DNA of 64,000 nt from Flavobacteriales bacterium (GTDB taxonomy: Bacteria; Bacteroidota; Bacteroidia; Flavobacteriales; Flavobacteriaceae). The notes beneath the pieces were generated by a model. That model was not told the origin of the DNA and did no database searches. It saw only the letters and a list, made by a program, of their open reading frames with translations. The stretch is taken from assembly GCA_017303755.1 (NCBI GenBank), contig JAFLBS010000002.1, positions 434,001 to 498,000 of the forward strand. Reading direction: 5' to 3'. Position 1 is the stretch's first letter, and each line of letters begins with the position of its first letter. Both the position numbers and the translations under genes were made by a program. Of the stretch, positions 54,996 through 62,770 are shown in pieces.

Positions 54996-56779
54996 TAGTT
55001 TAATAATTCATTTAACAAAGTGAAAATTTCTTTTTCTAATACAGCAATTTCAGTAGTTATTGCGCCTGAATTACGTAAACTTTTGTATTCATAAAAATAC
55101 TTCGTAAAGTTTATTTCATAGCCTATACGCGTTTTATCAAAATCAATCCAAGCATCAGGCACATGAGGCAATACTTCTTCTGCGAAGTATTTTTCAATAT
55201 CGGCTGTTAATGATACATTTTCTTTATCTCTTTTTTTGCTATCTGGTTTTGGATTTTTGTTTTTATCCAATTGTTTTTTGCCTCTGTCGTCATACAGAGG
55301 TTGTTCTACCGTTAATTGGTAATACCCAAAATGGTCGTTATCAAAAATCTTAGAATGTTGGGTTTCTTTGAAATCGGTGTACAATTTTAATATGTCGGCA
55401 ATATGGTCATTGGTAATTTCATTACGTTTATTACCCAAACTTTTTTTGTTACTACGGCAAAACACATTTCTTTCTGTTTCAACACCATTGATAATTACTT
55501 TTTCAGTTGCATTCCCGTTAATCAGCTGCACTTTTCCTTTGCGGTGTTTTTCTTTTTTATTGGTCAAAAACCAAATGTAAGTATTGATACCTGTGTTGTA
55601 AAACATATCTTTAGGCAAAGAAACAATACATTCTAACCAATCGTTTTCTATAATCCATTTACGAATATCACTTTCGCCAGAACCAGCATCACCTGTAAAT
55701 AGAGGAGAGCCGTTAGTAACAACACCTATACGACTACCTTCACGTTCCATTTTAGAAAGCATGTGTTGCAAAAACAATAATTGTCCATCTGAAGTTCGTG
55801 GTAAACCTGCATAAAAACGTCCTGCAGGATTTAAGGCCTCATTTTCAATGAATTTTTGATCTTTCTTCCAAGTCACACCATAAGGAGGATTGGCCATCAT
55901 GTAATGAAAATGTTTCCCTTGAAAATGATCTTGCGAAAAAGAATTTCCGTGTTTAACATTGTTAGCCTCTTCACCAGTAATTAATGCTTCGGATTTGGCA
56001 ATTGCATATGATTGTTCGTTCAATTCTTGCCCATAAGTAGCAATGGTAGGTTTGTTTTTAATGTCTTTTAGTAAAGTGTCTAGTATATAATTTTTACCTA
56101 AATTTACCATACCACCTGTTCCACAGGCGGGGTCAAAAATAGTGCGTATGATTCCTTGTATAGATAATTCTTCTTTTTCTGTTGAAAATAAAATGGTATT
56201 CATTAAAGCAATTACATCACGAGGTGTAAAGTGCTCTCCGGCTGTTTCATTTGATTGCTCGTTAGATATACGAATCAATTCTTCAAAAACGTATCCCATT
56301 CCATGATTGTCGATTTTATCCGAATGCATGTCTATTTTGCATATGGCATCAATCATTTCATACAATAATCTGTTTTTTATTAATCGGGCTACAATTTTAT
56401 CGAACTGAAAATTGTCTAATATATCGCGAACCTCTTGGTTAAAACCATTTAGATAATTATTGAAATTGATTTCAACATTACGGGCATCGTCTTTTAGTGA
56501 ATGCAAAGTATGATTGGAAACATTATAGAATTTTAATCCACCAGCCGCTTTTCTGAGAATTGGGTCTAATTTATCTTCAGCAACTTTTTCTCTAAAGTTA
56601 TGATAAGTGGAACGAACATTTTCATTGATACCGTCCAAAATACAATCTAATCGGCGGATAACCACAAAAGGAAGTACGACATCACCAATTTCATTTTTCT
56701 TAAATGCATCACGTAATACATCGTCGGTGATTTGCCAAATGAAACCTACTTCTACTTTAGTGCTATTATTGTTACTCAT
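54995..56779 (-). CDS. hsdM: Type I restriction enzyme, N6-adenine methylase subunit
   Basis: This 594-residue methylase has an N-terminal helical domain (about 10-150) and GEHFTPRDV (181-189). The S-adenosylmethionine motif DPACGTGG (216-223) and the catalytic NPPY (297-300), adenine-N6 type, follow. The C-terminal extension is rich in charged residues and ends with a coiled coil. With HsdS it methylates the host site. A perfect -7 element and an inverted repeat lie just upstream, so it may have its own promoter within the block. Confidence 0.95.
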   Translation of the reverse strand: MSNNNSTKVEVGFIWQITDDVLRDAFKKNEIGDVVLPFVVIRRLDCILDGINENVRSTYHNFREKVAEDKLDPILRKAAGGLKFYNVSNHTLHSLKDDARNVEINFNNYLNGFNQEVRDILDNFQFDKIVARLIKNRLLYEMIDAICKIDMHSDKIDNHGMGYVFEELIRISNEQSNETAGEHFTPRDVIALMNTILFSTEKEELSIQGIIRTIFDPACGTGGMVNLGKNYILDTLLKDIKNKPTIATYGQELNEQSYAIAKSEALITGEEANNVKHGNSFSQDHFQGKHFHYMMANPPYGVTWKKDQKFIENEALNPAGRFYAGLPRTSDGQLLFLQHMLSKMEREGSRIGVVTNGSPLFTGDAGSGESDIRKWIIENDWLECIVSLPKDMFYNTGINTYIWFLTNKKEKHRKGKVQLINGNATEKVIINGVETERNVFCRSNKKSLGNKRNEITNDHIADILKLYTDFKETQHSKIFDNDHFGYYQLTVEQPLYDDRGKKQLDKNKNPKPDSKKRDKENVSLTADIEKYFAEEVLPHVPDAWIDFDKTRIGYEINFTKYFYEYKSLRNSGAITTEIAVLEKEIFTLLNELLN

Positions 56780-56804
56780 TTTTTAGTTTTATTATTTTGA
56801 TATG

Positions 56805-56839
56805 CAAATATAGATTATTAAGTGCGCAATTATTTTGCG
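56805..56839 (-). promoter_or_regulatory. Predicted hsdM promoter -7 element with an upstream inverted repeat
   Basis: On the minus strand TATATTTG (56805-56812) is a perfect TAnnTTTG, 25 bases before the hsdM ATG. The inverted repeat CGCAA-AATAA-TTGCG (56825-56839) occupies the place of the -33 element and could be an operator. A TTG in that repeat is only 14 bases away. Confidence 0.45.
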
Positions 56840-56845
56840 TAGGGG

Positions 56846-57928
56846 TTAATTTAGCAATCGATTTGTTATTTTGGTTATTTGTCCTTGAATAACTTCTATG
56901 CCATTTAAATAATAGCGATATACATTATCATTTGGACCTCCTTGATTAATTTTTTGAATACAATGACTTGCAATCTCGGTATATTTCAAAGTTGCATTTT
57001 CATGTGCTTTTAAATTTGAAGAACAATTTTGAGATGAATTTATATTTTCAAAAAAAGATTTCAAATTAAAACTGTCATCATATTTTAATGTATTGTTTTC
57101 TTTGATTTTGAATGCTGCAAAGCTATATTCTACCTTGCCAATCTTATAATTAGAGACTATTTTTCTGTTATGTGTTGAAGGAAAATACATAGTGCCTCTG
57201 TTGAAAAAAACAATTTCAATAATAAAATTATAGGGTCTTAAATTTCTAATTTCATTATTTAATATTGTAGCGATTTGATCACATTTTTGTTTGTTGTTTA
57301 TATTACTGTTTTGTTCGGATTGAACCAAAATGTGGTAATCTATTTTTAAATTTTGAGGTATTAGATTATCTAGGATTCTCAATAAATTATCAATTCCTAT
57401 GTTTTTATTTAGGCCCTGAACTCTTTCTTCGTTAGAGAATAAATTTCTATCATTTATAATTAAAGAATTGGAAGGGAAATTATTGAATGAAGAAAGTATT
57501 TCCGTCCAATTATTATTTATAAGATCATCAGCAAGCCAATCTAAATTTACTCCTTTTATTAAAATATCATCATCAATATTCTCTTTGCAATTGATAATAA
57601 GCCCTGTTTGATCTTGAAGGTTTTTAGCATCAATTTCTGGTATATTTAAAAAATATGCAGATGTTGGATTTTCAATTATAATTTCAAAGTCGTTATAAAT
57701 AGTCTGAAAATAATTTTCTAATGGAATAACATCGATATTTCGAGCATTAGCTTGCAAAAACAAAAATATATAGGTTTCTGGGTCAGCTTTTTCAGCATCC
57801 AAATCAACTTGATTAATATTTAAGCAAATATTAGAATGGTCTTTGATTATTTTATTCCAATTAGGATAATTATTAGGATTAGATATTATGTTTTCAAAAA
57901 TATCTTTATCAGAGTATATTGTAAACAT
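56846..57928 (-). CDS. Unrecognised protein paired with the AAA ATPase
   Basis: This 360-residue protein matches nothing I can name. It is rich in Asn and Ile, with no signal or membrane segment. A short H-N-R-K cluster (THNRKIVSNY, 251-260) and the phrase SLIINDRNLFSNEE (155-168) in an alpha/beta setting weakly recall PLD-like MIT_C-type domains; I do not rely on this. Its start lies two bases after the ATPase stop, so the two are co-translated, a layout typical of sensor ATPase plus effector pairs. It precedes hsdM by 66 bases. Confidence 0.75.
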   Translation of the reverse strand: MFTIYSDKDIFENIISNPNNYPNWNKIIKDHSNICLNINQVDLDAEKADPETYIFLFLQANARNIDVIPLENYFQTIYNDFEIIIENPTSAYFLNIPEIDAKNLQDQTGLIINCKENIDDDILIKGVNLDWLADDLINNNWTEILSSFNNFPSNSLIINDRNLFSNEERVQGLNKNIGIDNLLRILDNLIPQNLKIDYHILVQSEQNSNINNKQKCDQIATILNNEIRNLRPYNFIIEIVFFNRGTMYFPSTHNRKIVSNYKIGKVEYSFAAFKIKENNTLKYDDSFNLKSFFENINSSQNCSSNLKAHENATLKYTEIASHCIQKINQGGPNDNVYRYYLNGIEVIQGQITKITNRLLN

Positions 57929-57930
57929 AT

Positions 57931-59586
57931 TTATTCTTGTTTTCTTTGTTTTTGAATTAACGCCATAGTATTTTTGGCTGCTTCGTCATAAAAACCCTCA
58001 CCAAAATTTCTATCAAACTTTCCATTCATTGTAAAAAACATTTGGTATGGTCCTTCATCTACGTCAAAATAATGAATACTAAAAGGATTAGGGTTTAACC
58101 CATCTTGGTTAGTATATTCATTCTCAACGATAAATAATTGCGATTTACGTATTAAATATTCTGAATGAGTTTCAATAATAAATTCTATATTATATTCTCT
58201 ATTTACTTGATGAAAGAAACTAGTCAACTTACTTTGCAATGCTGGATGAAGGTTTAATTCAGGTTCCTCTACAATAACAGTAACACATTTTGTATATCCT
58301 TTTTGAACCCTTAAAATAGTTGCTATTCTTAATATTAGCATCATGGCTTGCAAAGACCCCATTCCTTTATCAGCTAAATGTGCTTTGTTACCTTCTTGGT
58401 CAAAAACATAAAACTCATAAGCTTCACCAGCATAAAATTCAATTTTAAAATCAACTCCAACTTCAAACTCTTTCATCCAATGTTTTACAAAAACATATTC
58501 TGAATCACCGGGCTCAATTTTACATTGCTTAAATTCGTGTATTGCTTGTGCTAAATTATTTTGTTTATCTCTTATGGAGAATAAAGCGGATTGCTTGCTT
58601 GGGTTAGCGCCTAGATAATAAATTATAGTTTTATTAATAACTTTTATTACTTCATTGATAGAATCTTTTAATTCAGATCTATAGTTGTCAATATCAACTA
58701 ATTCTTGAATTTTACTTTCTAATTTTTGAAAATTAGTTTTGTCTTCTGTATCGTCTTCTTTTTCAAAAAGTTCTTCTAAAGTCTTTTCAATTTTTTCTTT
58801 TTCATTATCCTTGATAGTCTCAGAATAATTATCTCTTAATTCTTTTAATTTTCGTAATTCAGCATCATTGATGAAAAGTAAATCACTTATAAATTCCTGC
58901 AAAATGGTATCTTCTGTTTTATCTAAAACATTTGGTTTTAAAGGATAAGAAATGTCAAATAAATTACTTGGGTTGTCCAATTCTTTTTCAAAGGATTCAT
59001 AGTAATTTTGAACCCTTGATTTTAATTTATTAAATTCATCCAACATTCTTAACCCTTCGGGTGTAGTTTTTTTGAAATCTGGTTTTTGAATTTCTAATCC
59101 AAGTTCCTTAAATTCCTTCATAACATTACCAAGTGCATCCGATTTTGTAACAAAACTTGGGTTTAACTTTGAAACACTTATTGTTTCTTCTGAGTAATTA
59201 ATATCAAAAGCTATATTTGATAGATTATCTGTGATAAATAGTTTTGATACACTTGCATTCGTATCTTCACTATCTCCATAAATTGTTATTGAAAAAGAAA
59301 ATCCATCTAATTCTAAATCAAAAACTATTTCATTTCTTTTTGAAGTATCTAATTTATTGTTTAATGCTCTTCCAAAAGTTACTATATTGGCATCTTCCAA
59401 TGATTTGCTTGCAAATGAAAATTCTTTGTGTTGCTGGTTTTGAAGATAATCTAACACTAAAAGTAATGCTTTTACCATAGTAGATTTACCTGAATTATTG
59501 CGACCAACAATTATTGATATGTTTCCTAATTCAAGAATAGGAAAATCTTGAAATCGTCTAAAATTTTGAAAGCCAATTTTTTTCAT
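57931..59586 (-). CDS. AAA (ABC-like) ATPase with DUF3696-type C-terminus
   Basis: This 551-residue ATPase begins MKKIGFQNFRRFQDFPILEL, the strand-loop entry of RecF/SMC-like ATPases. It has Walker A GRNNSGKST (28-36), a long coiled-coil insertion (about 150-330), Walker B VIVEEPELNLHP (437-448) and the H-loop IIETHSEYLI (470-479). The C-terminal phrase GKFDRNFGEGFYDEA is the DUF3696 signature. The ATG at 59586 is preferred to a TTG 12 codons earlier because a promoter-like TAAGTTTG lies between them. Such ATPases often act as sensors in phage-defence pairs. It has a good promoter and leads the block. Confidence 0.88.
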   Translation of the reverse strand: MKKIGFQNFRRFQDFPILELGNISIIVGRNNSGKSTMVKALLLVLDYLQNQQHKEFSFASKSLEDANIVTFGRALNNKLDTSKRNEIVFDLELDGFSFSITIYGDSEDTNASVSKLFITDNLSNIAFDINYSEETISVSKLNPSFVTKSDALGNVMKEFKELGLEIQKPDFKKTTPEGLRMLDEFNKLKSRVQNYYESFEKELDNPSNLFDISYPLKPNVLDKTEDTILQEFISDLLFINDAELRKLKELRDNYSETIKDNEKEKIEKTLEELFEKEDDTEDKTNFQKLESKIQELVDIDNYRSELKDSINEVIKVINKTIIYYLGANPSKQSALFSIRDKQNNLAQAIHEFKQCKIEPGDSEYVFVKHWMKEFEVGVDFKIEFYAGEAYEFYVFDQEGNKAHLADKGMGSLQAMMLILRIATILRVQKGYTKCVTVIVEEPELNLHPALQSKLTSFFHQVNREYNIEFIIETHSEYLIRKSQLFIVENEYTNQDGLNPNPFSIHYFDVDEGPYQMFFTMNGKFDRNFGEGFYDEAAKNTMALIQKQRKQE

Positions 59587-59610
59587 TGTTAATTTATTAA
59601 TGAAGTGCAC

Positions 59611-59641
59611 CAAACTTACCAATTAATCCCCAATCCTACAA
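59611..59641 (-). promoter_or_regulatory. Predicted promoter of the defence block
   Basis: On the minus strand TTG (59639-59641), 20 bases, TAAGTTTG (59611-59618) fits the Bacteroidota pattern and lies 25 bases before the ATG at 59586. Confidence 0.55.
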
Positions 59642-59656
59642 TACTAAAATAGTATT

Positions 59657-60049
59657 TTAAAACTGCTGCGGTGTTGGGCTTTGTGCCGCTTCAAGTAGCA
59701 GCGCCGCTTTGCGAATGCGGTTGTCTTTGCGGCGTATGTAGCCAAAGAGTAGAGCTATGCCTACAAATAATAGAGCAAACAATACGGCTGCCATTTTTAA
59801 AACGAAGAGTCCTGCTGTAATGAATTTACTTTTAGCTACTTCTTTTACGGTGATATCGTCGTTCAATTCAAAAGTAGCTACGACAAACTCATTACCAATA
59901 CTAAAAATTCCAATCAAAAAACCCAAAGCCAAGGCAAAGAATACAATTTCCAATGCAATGGTCATGATTTTTTTAGCATAAAAATACATGCTATGTCGAT
60001 TGAGTAGCGCATAAGCTTCTTGAACTTTGTGTTGGGTTAGAGTAGTCAT
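59657..60049 (-). CDS. Small inner-membrane protein of unknown function
   Basis: This 130-residue protein has a short soluble N-terminus (TQHKVQEAYALLNR), two hydrophobic helices (about 28-50 and 77-105) and a charged C-terminus (RRKDNRIRKAALLLEAAQ). No family is recognised. It is transcribed in the same direction as the defence block, 70 bases upstream of the ATPase start, but the block's promoter lies between them, so it need not be part of it. Confidence 0.7.
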   Translation of the reverse strand: MTTLTQHKVQEAYALLNRHSMYFYAKKIMTIALEIVFFALALGFLIGIFSIGNEFVVATFELNDDITVKEVAKSKFITAGLFVLKMAAVLFALLFVGIALLFGYIRRKDNRIRKAALLLEAAQSPTPQQF

Positions 60050-60102
60050 AAGAGAGTTAAGTAGTTTATTATTCCAAAAGTAAAAGGGTTTTCACGGTAA
60101 AA

Positions 60103-60331
60103 CAAGAGGAAAAACACCCTTTTTTCAATGGCAAAAGTCAAACTCAATGGCAAAAGTCAAATTCAATGGCAAAAATCAAATTCAATGGCAAAAATCAAAC
60201 TCAATGGCAAAAGTCAAGTTCAATTGCAAAAGTCAAATTCAATGGCAAAAATCAAATTCAATGGCAAAAGTCAAATTCAAAAAAACAAAAGTACAAATGA
60301 GCTTTTGTGTCTTTTGTGGTTAATTGACAAT
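60103..60331 (+). repeat. Dispersed element with eight 19-bp tandem repeats, copy A
   Basis: It opens with CAAGAGGAAAAACACCCTTT, then eight units of a 19-base repeat (ATGGCAAAAGTCAAACTCA and variants; starts at 60128, 60147, 60166, 60185, 60204, 60223, 60242, 60261). It ends with GCTTTTGTGTCTTTTGTGGT and TAATTGA. The same opening and ending frame a shorter array at 62490-62620, in the same orientation. Confidence 0.85.
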
Positions 60332-60380
60332 TAAGAATGGCAATAAACTGTAAACCATAAACCATAAACATAGATCAACT

Positions 60381-60481
60381 ACTCAGTTACTCAGTCACTC
60401 AGTTACTCAGTCACTCAGTTACTCAGTCACTCAGCAACTCAGTCACTCAGCAACTCAGCCACTCAGCCACTCAGCCACTCA
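60381..60481. repeat. 8-bp tandem repeat (CAGTTACT/CAGTCACT/CAGCCACT)
   Basis: About 12.6 units with period 8. The variable fourth and fifth bases are arranged in order: alternating TT/TC units first, then CA/TC, then pure CC units at the end. This graded pattern suggests growth by slippage. It has no spacers and is not a CRISPR array. Confidence 0.9.
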
Positions 60482-60519
60482 AAAAAAAACTCCCCACCAA
60501 AGCGAAGAGTTCTTTTTAA
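60482..60519 (-). terminator. Probable terminator after the DUF6266 gene
   Basis: On the minus strand AAAAAGAACTC...GAGTTTTTTTTT forms a stem ending in a run of T. It lies 52 bases after the stop of the DUF6266 gene. Confidence 0.5.
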
Positions 60520-60570
60520 AAACGGGTTGTGCCAACTGCCTTCTGCGTTCTGAAGACTGCGTTTTGCACA

Positions 60571-61212
60571 CTACGTCAGCACCACATTCCCTAAGTACAT
60601 ACTCGTAGCATAGAGCTTATCATCGGCTGAGGCAAAGAGTGCCCAAACTTGTGCCGTTAAGCCCGATAAATAGGCGGGAAGGATAAGATTGGTGGTTCCG
60701 TCGGCACGTTCGCCCGCGTTGAGCGAGTAGGTAGTGGTTTTGGTGGTGGGTTCGTATACTGCAATCACTAGTTTGTCGGTGGCGAGCGCTTGCCCTTGCC
60801 CTGAGTTGTTCGTCCAAGTGATGTCGATACTCGTGGCGGCAGCGGCAGTGAGCGTTGGGTTTTGTATGCCCAATAAATCGCCTTTACCGATTTGCACTTT
60901 GTTGTAAATGAGTTGAAAATTGGGTGCTACATACAGCAGTGCCTCTTTCATAAAATACGACATGGCTTGATTGCGACGCGTTTTGTCGGTGTTGTCACTG
61001 CCATAGTATTTACTGATGATGGGTTGCACCGAATTGATGAACTCGGTTGCGGTGCTGAACTTCAACCGTTGCAATAATTGCGTTTCGGTAGCTACTCGGT
61101 TGCCTTTACGAGGTAAACTGCGCAACACATCTTTTCCGCGCCAGCTAGCACCTACTACTGGACCTACTTTGCCTGAAAAGGCACCTAAAATTCCTTTGTT
61201 ATATGTTCCCAT
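60571..61212 (-). CDS. DUF6266 family protein
   Basis: This 213-residue protein opens MGTYNKGILGAFSGKVGPVV, the signature entry of DUF6266, then GASWRGKDVLRSLPRKGNR. Its middle has IDITWTNNSGQGQALATDKL and the end a beta-rich, Ala/Thr-rich domain. The family occurs in many Bacteroidota and its function is unknown. The gene is visibly richer in G and C than its neighbours, and it sits between two direct copies of a dispersed element, so acquisition by transfer is possible. Confidence 0.88.
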   Translation of the reverse strand: MGTYNKGILGAFSGKVGPVVGASWRGKDVLRSLPRKGNRVATETQLLQRLKFSTATEFINSVQPIISKYYGSDNTDKTRRNQAMSYFMKEALLYVAPNFQLIYNKVQIGKGDLLGIQNPTLTAAAATSIDITWTNNSGQGQALATDKLVIAVYEPTTKTTTYSLNAGERADGTTNLILPAYLSGLTAQVWALFASADDKLYATSMYLGNVVLT

Positions 61213-61692
61213 ACGTTCTTTTTTTTAAAGGTTATTATTCATTGATTTTGGGTTGGTGTTCTCGAGTGGCAACAACCTGAAAGCAAAGCTAGTAAAGGCA
61301 AGAATAGGTTGTATACCGACCGCCAAAAGTGACTGGTTTTGAACGGTTTTGACTGGTTTTGACCGCTTTTGATTACTTTGACTGTTTTTTATGGGGTTTT
61401 GTTCGTAGCTCGTTCGTAGTTGGTTCGTAAGGGCTTCGCTAAAATAGACGTGAGTACGAACAAAGTACGAAGAAATGCACTGAAAGAGGGTCATAAAAAG
61501 GTGATTCTCCCAGATAGAAATAGTTAATCAACCTTTCTAATTAGGGTTGATCAAACATATCAATTGATAAAGGGTTATTCTAAGTTTGCTCTTGTCATTC
61601 TTTTATTTAAAGTTGCTATACCGGTCAATGGCTGCTTGATCAAGAGAAGAGGACAAACAACAATTATTAATTATTTAAAAACATCAAAAATC
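61213..61692. other. Intergenic region with GACTGGTTTTGA-type and GTTCGTA repeats
   Basis: 61330-61390 holds an irregular array around GACTGGTTTTGAACGGTTTT with a period near 11. 61400-61475 holds GTTCGTAGCTCGTTCGTAGT and, inverted, GTACGAACAAAGTACGAAG. No gene is supported. Confidence 0.6.
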
Positions 61693-62082
61693 ATGAAAAA
61701 ATCAATTCTGTATTTTATGTTAGTTGCTCTCTTTTTAATAAGTTGCGGAGCTAATGCACAACAAAAAAGAAAAATTAGGAATCCAAAAAAAATCACTACT
61801 GTGGAGCAAGTTCCTATAAACCCCGATTTAAAGTTGGCAAAAATTAGAGGAACTGGGGTTACTTGTCCCGAGGGTTATGTACTCCTTAATGGGAATTGTG
61901 CAAGAACAGTAATAATACAAGGTAAACTTGTTTTTATTGCTTGTGTTGGAGGTAGGATGCAATACAATGAAGTTGTTGACAATGGCAAAGGGGATGGAGT
62001 TGCAGGAGAAACCGTTACTGGTCCTCAAACAGGCGAATCATGCAATGGTAACTGGGTGCACACAACCAATATTAAAGATTAA
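61693..62082 (+). CDS. Small lipoprotein of unknown function
   Basis: This 129-residue lipoprotein starts at the ATG followed by MKKSILYFMLVALFLISCG, with lipobox LISC (Cys18). A reading from 61564 would add 43 residues before the signal and is rejected. The mature part has a lysine-rich stretch (QQKRKIRNPKK), then a region with four cysteines (GVTCPEGYVLLNGNCARTV, then two more) suggesting two disulfide bonds. The CPEGYVLLNGNC phrase recalls EGF-like or chitin-binding-like small folds. Function unknown. A terminator follows. Confidence 0.75.
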   Translation: MKKSILYFMLVALFLISCGANAQQKRKIRNPKKITTVEQVPINPDLKLAKIRGTGVTCPEGYVLLNGNCARTVIIQGKLVFIACVGGRMQYNEVVDNGKGDGVAGETVTGPQTGESCNGNWVHTTNIKD

Positions 62083-62094
62083 AAATATAGGTTA

Positions 62095-62125
62095 AAACCT
62101 GACAGAATAAAAACCTGTCAGGTTT
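62095..62125. terminator. Bidirectional terminator
   Basis: The stem AAACCTGACAG/CTGTCAGGTTT is perfect with a 9-base loop. It lies between the lipoprotein gene (plus) and the HTH gene (minus). Confidence 0.8.
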
Positions 62126-62148
62126 AGTCTAAAAAAATTATTCCATTT

Positions 62149-62418
62149 TTAGATTTTTTTTCCTTTGTTCTTAATCTTTTCGAGTAAGATGGAAAAGAAA
62201 TAGCCTTTGGGATAGTAATACCTACCTCCAATTTTTTCATGTGGAATCTTGTTTGCTTTTCGCAAGCGATAGAGTTTGCTCTCGCTAAAATTAAACTGAA
62301 TTTTGATGTCGGCGCTGTCAAACCATTGCTCATCAATACTGCGTTTTTCAAAGTTTTGCATTCTAATAAAGAGCGCTTCTAAATCTTTTTTTAATTGTTG
62401 AAATTCTTTTTGATTCAT
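62149..62418 (-). CDS. Excisionase-like helix-turn-helix protein
   Basis: This 89-residue protein has an N-terminal helix (about 1-25, KEFQQLKKDLEALF) and a winged HTH_17/MerR-type domain (about 30-85) with the typical W-F-D-S-A-D...SESKLYRLRKANKIPHEKIGGRYYYPK. Such small proteins are common in Bacteroidota mobile regions and act as excisionases or regulators. No integrase is visible in the window. Confidence 0.85.
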   Translation of the reverse strand: MNQKEFQQLKKDLEALFIRMQNFEKRSIDEQWFDSADIKIQFNFSESKLYRLRKANKIPHEKIGGRYYYPKGYFFSILLEKIKNKGKKI

Positions 62419-62489
62419 GGCGTGTATTTTTTAAAGTTAAAACGGTGTATGCCTTGTACATCGAAATTAAAATGCGATTTGAAGTTATG

Positions 62490-62620
62490 CAAGAGGAAAA
62501 ACACCCTTTTTTTAATGGCAAAATCAATGGCAAAAGTCAATGGCAAAATCAATGGCAAAAGTCAAACTCAATGGCAAAAACTACAAATAAGCTTTTGTGT
62601 CTTTTGTGGTTAATTGATAA
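62490..62620 (+). repeat. Dispersed element with short tandem repeats, copy B
   Basis: Same opening (CAAGAGGAAAAACACCCTTT) and ending (GCTTTTGTGTCTTTTGTGGT plus TAATTGATAA) as the copy at 60103, but its inner array is short: AATGGCAAAATC/AATGGCAAAAGTC units of 12-13 bases and one 19-base unit. Confidence 0.8.
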
Positions 62621-62652
62621 TGAACAATGAACATAAAACCGTTAGTAGATTA

Positions 62653-62678
62653 TGAGATTTCTCCTTCGTCGAAATGAC
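62653..62678. repeat. GTCATT-type repeat, inverted copy
   Basis: TGAGATTTCTCCTTCGTCGA followed by AATGAC, the reverse complement of the GTCATTnCGAnGnAGGAnnAATCTCA family seen at 45261 and elsewhere. Confidence 0.7.
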
Positions 62679-62734
62679 AGAACAACAAGAAATCTTTGCG
62701 CACTTTGCGTCAACCTTTGCGCCATTGCGGTAAA

Positions 62735-62764
62735 ATAAAAAATCCCAAACAGTTGTTCGGGATT
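62735..62764 (-). terminator. Terminator after the patatin gene
   Basis: On the minus strand AATCCCGAACAACTGTTTGG followed by GATT and a T-rich tail, 7 bases after the stop of the patatin gene. One mismatch in the stem. Confidence 0.8.
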
Positions 62765-62770
62765 GATTTT

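Larger units (their letters stand above)
60332..60570. other. Intergenic segment with an 8-bp tandem array
   Basis: It holds the ACTCAGTC/ACTCAGTT array (60381-60481, annotated separately) and a terminator-like hairpin. No gene is seen. Confidence 0.7.

Noticed and set aside
53619-56779. Phase-variable specificity (second hsdS or recombinase)
   Set aside because: No additional hsdS fragment, inverted repeat pair or recombinase gene was seen in or beside the block.
59587-59622. Upstream TTG start for the AAA ATPase
   Set aside because: The promoter-like TAAGTTTG (59611-59618) falls inside this extension, and the family begins with the MKKIGFQNF strand.
60128-60334. Open frame of 68 codons with a 19-residue repeat (MAKVKLNGKSQIQWQKSNS)
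   Set aside because: It is the 19-base tandem repeat read in all three phases; the repeat has no stop in any frame, so openness is a by-product.
60381-60481. Possible CRISPR array
   Set aside because: Units are 8 bases with no unique spacers and no cas genes nearby; it is a simple tandem repeat.
61225-61494. Open frame of 89 codons on the minus strand
   Set aside because: It runs through the GACTGGTTTTGA and GTTCGTA repeats, has no family signature and no promoter.
61564-61692. Longer N-terminus for the small lipoprotein
   Set aside because: The 43 extra residues would precede a complete lipoprotein signal.
62395-62630. Two overlapping plus-strand frames of 61-72 codons
   Set aside because: They translate the second copy of the dispersed element and part of the HTH gene's upstream region.
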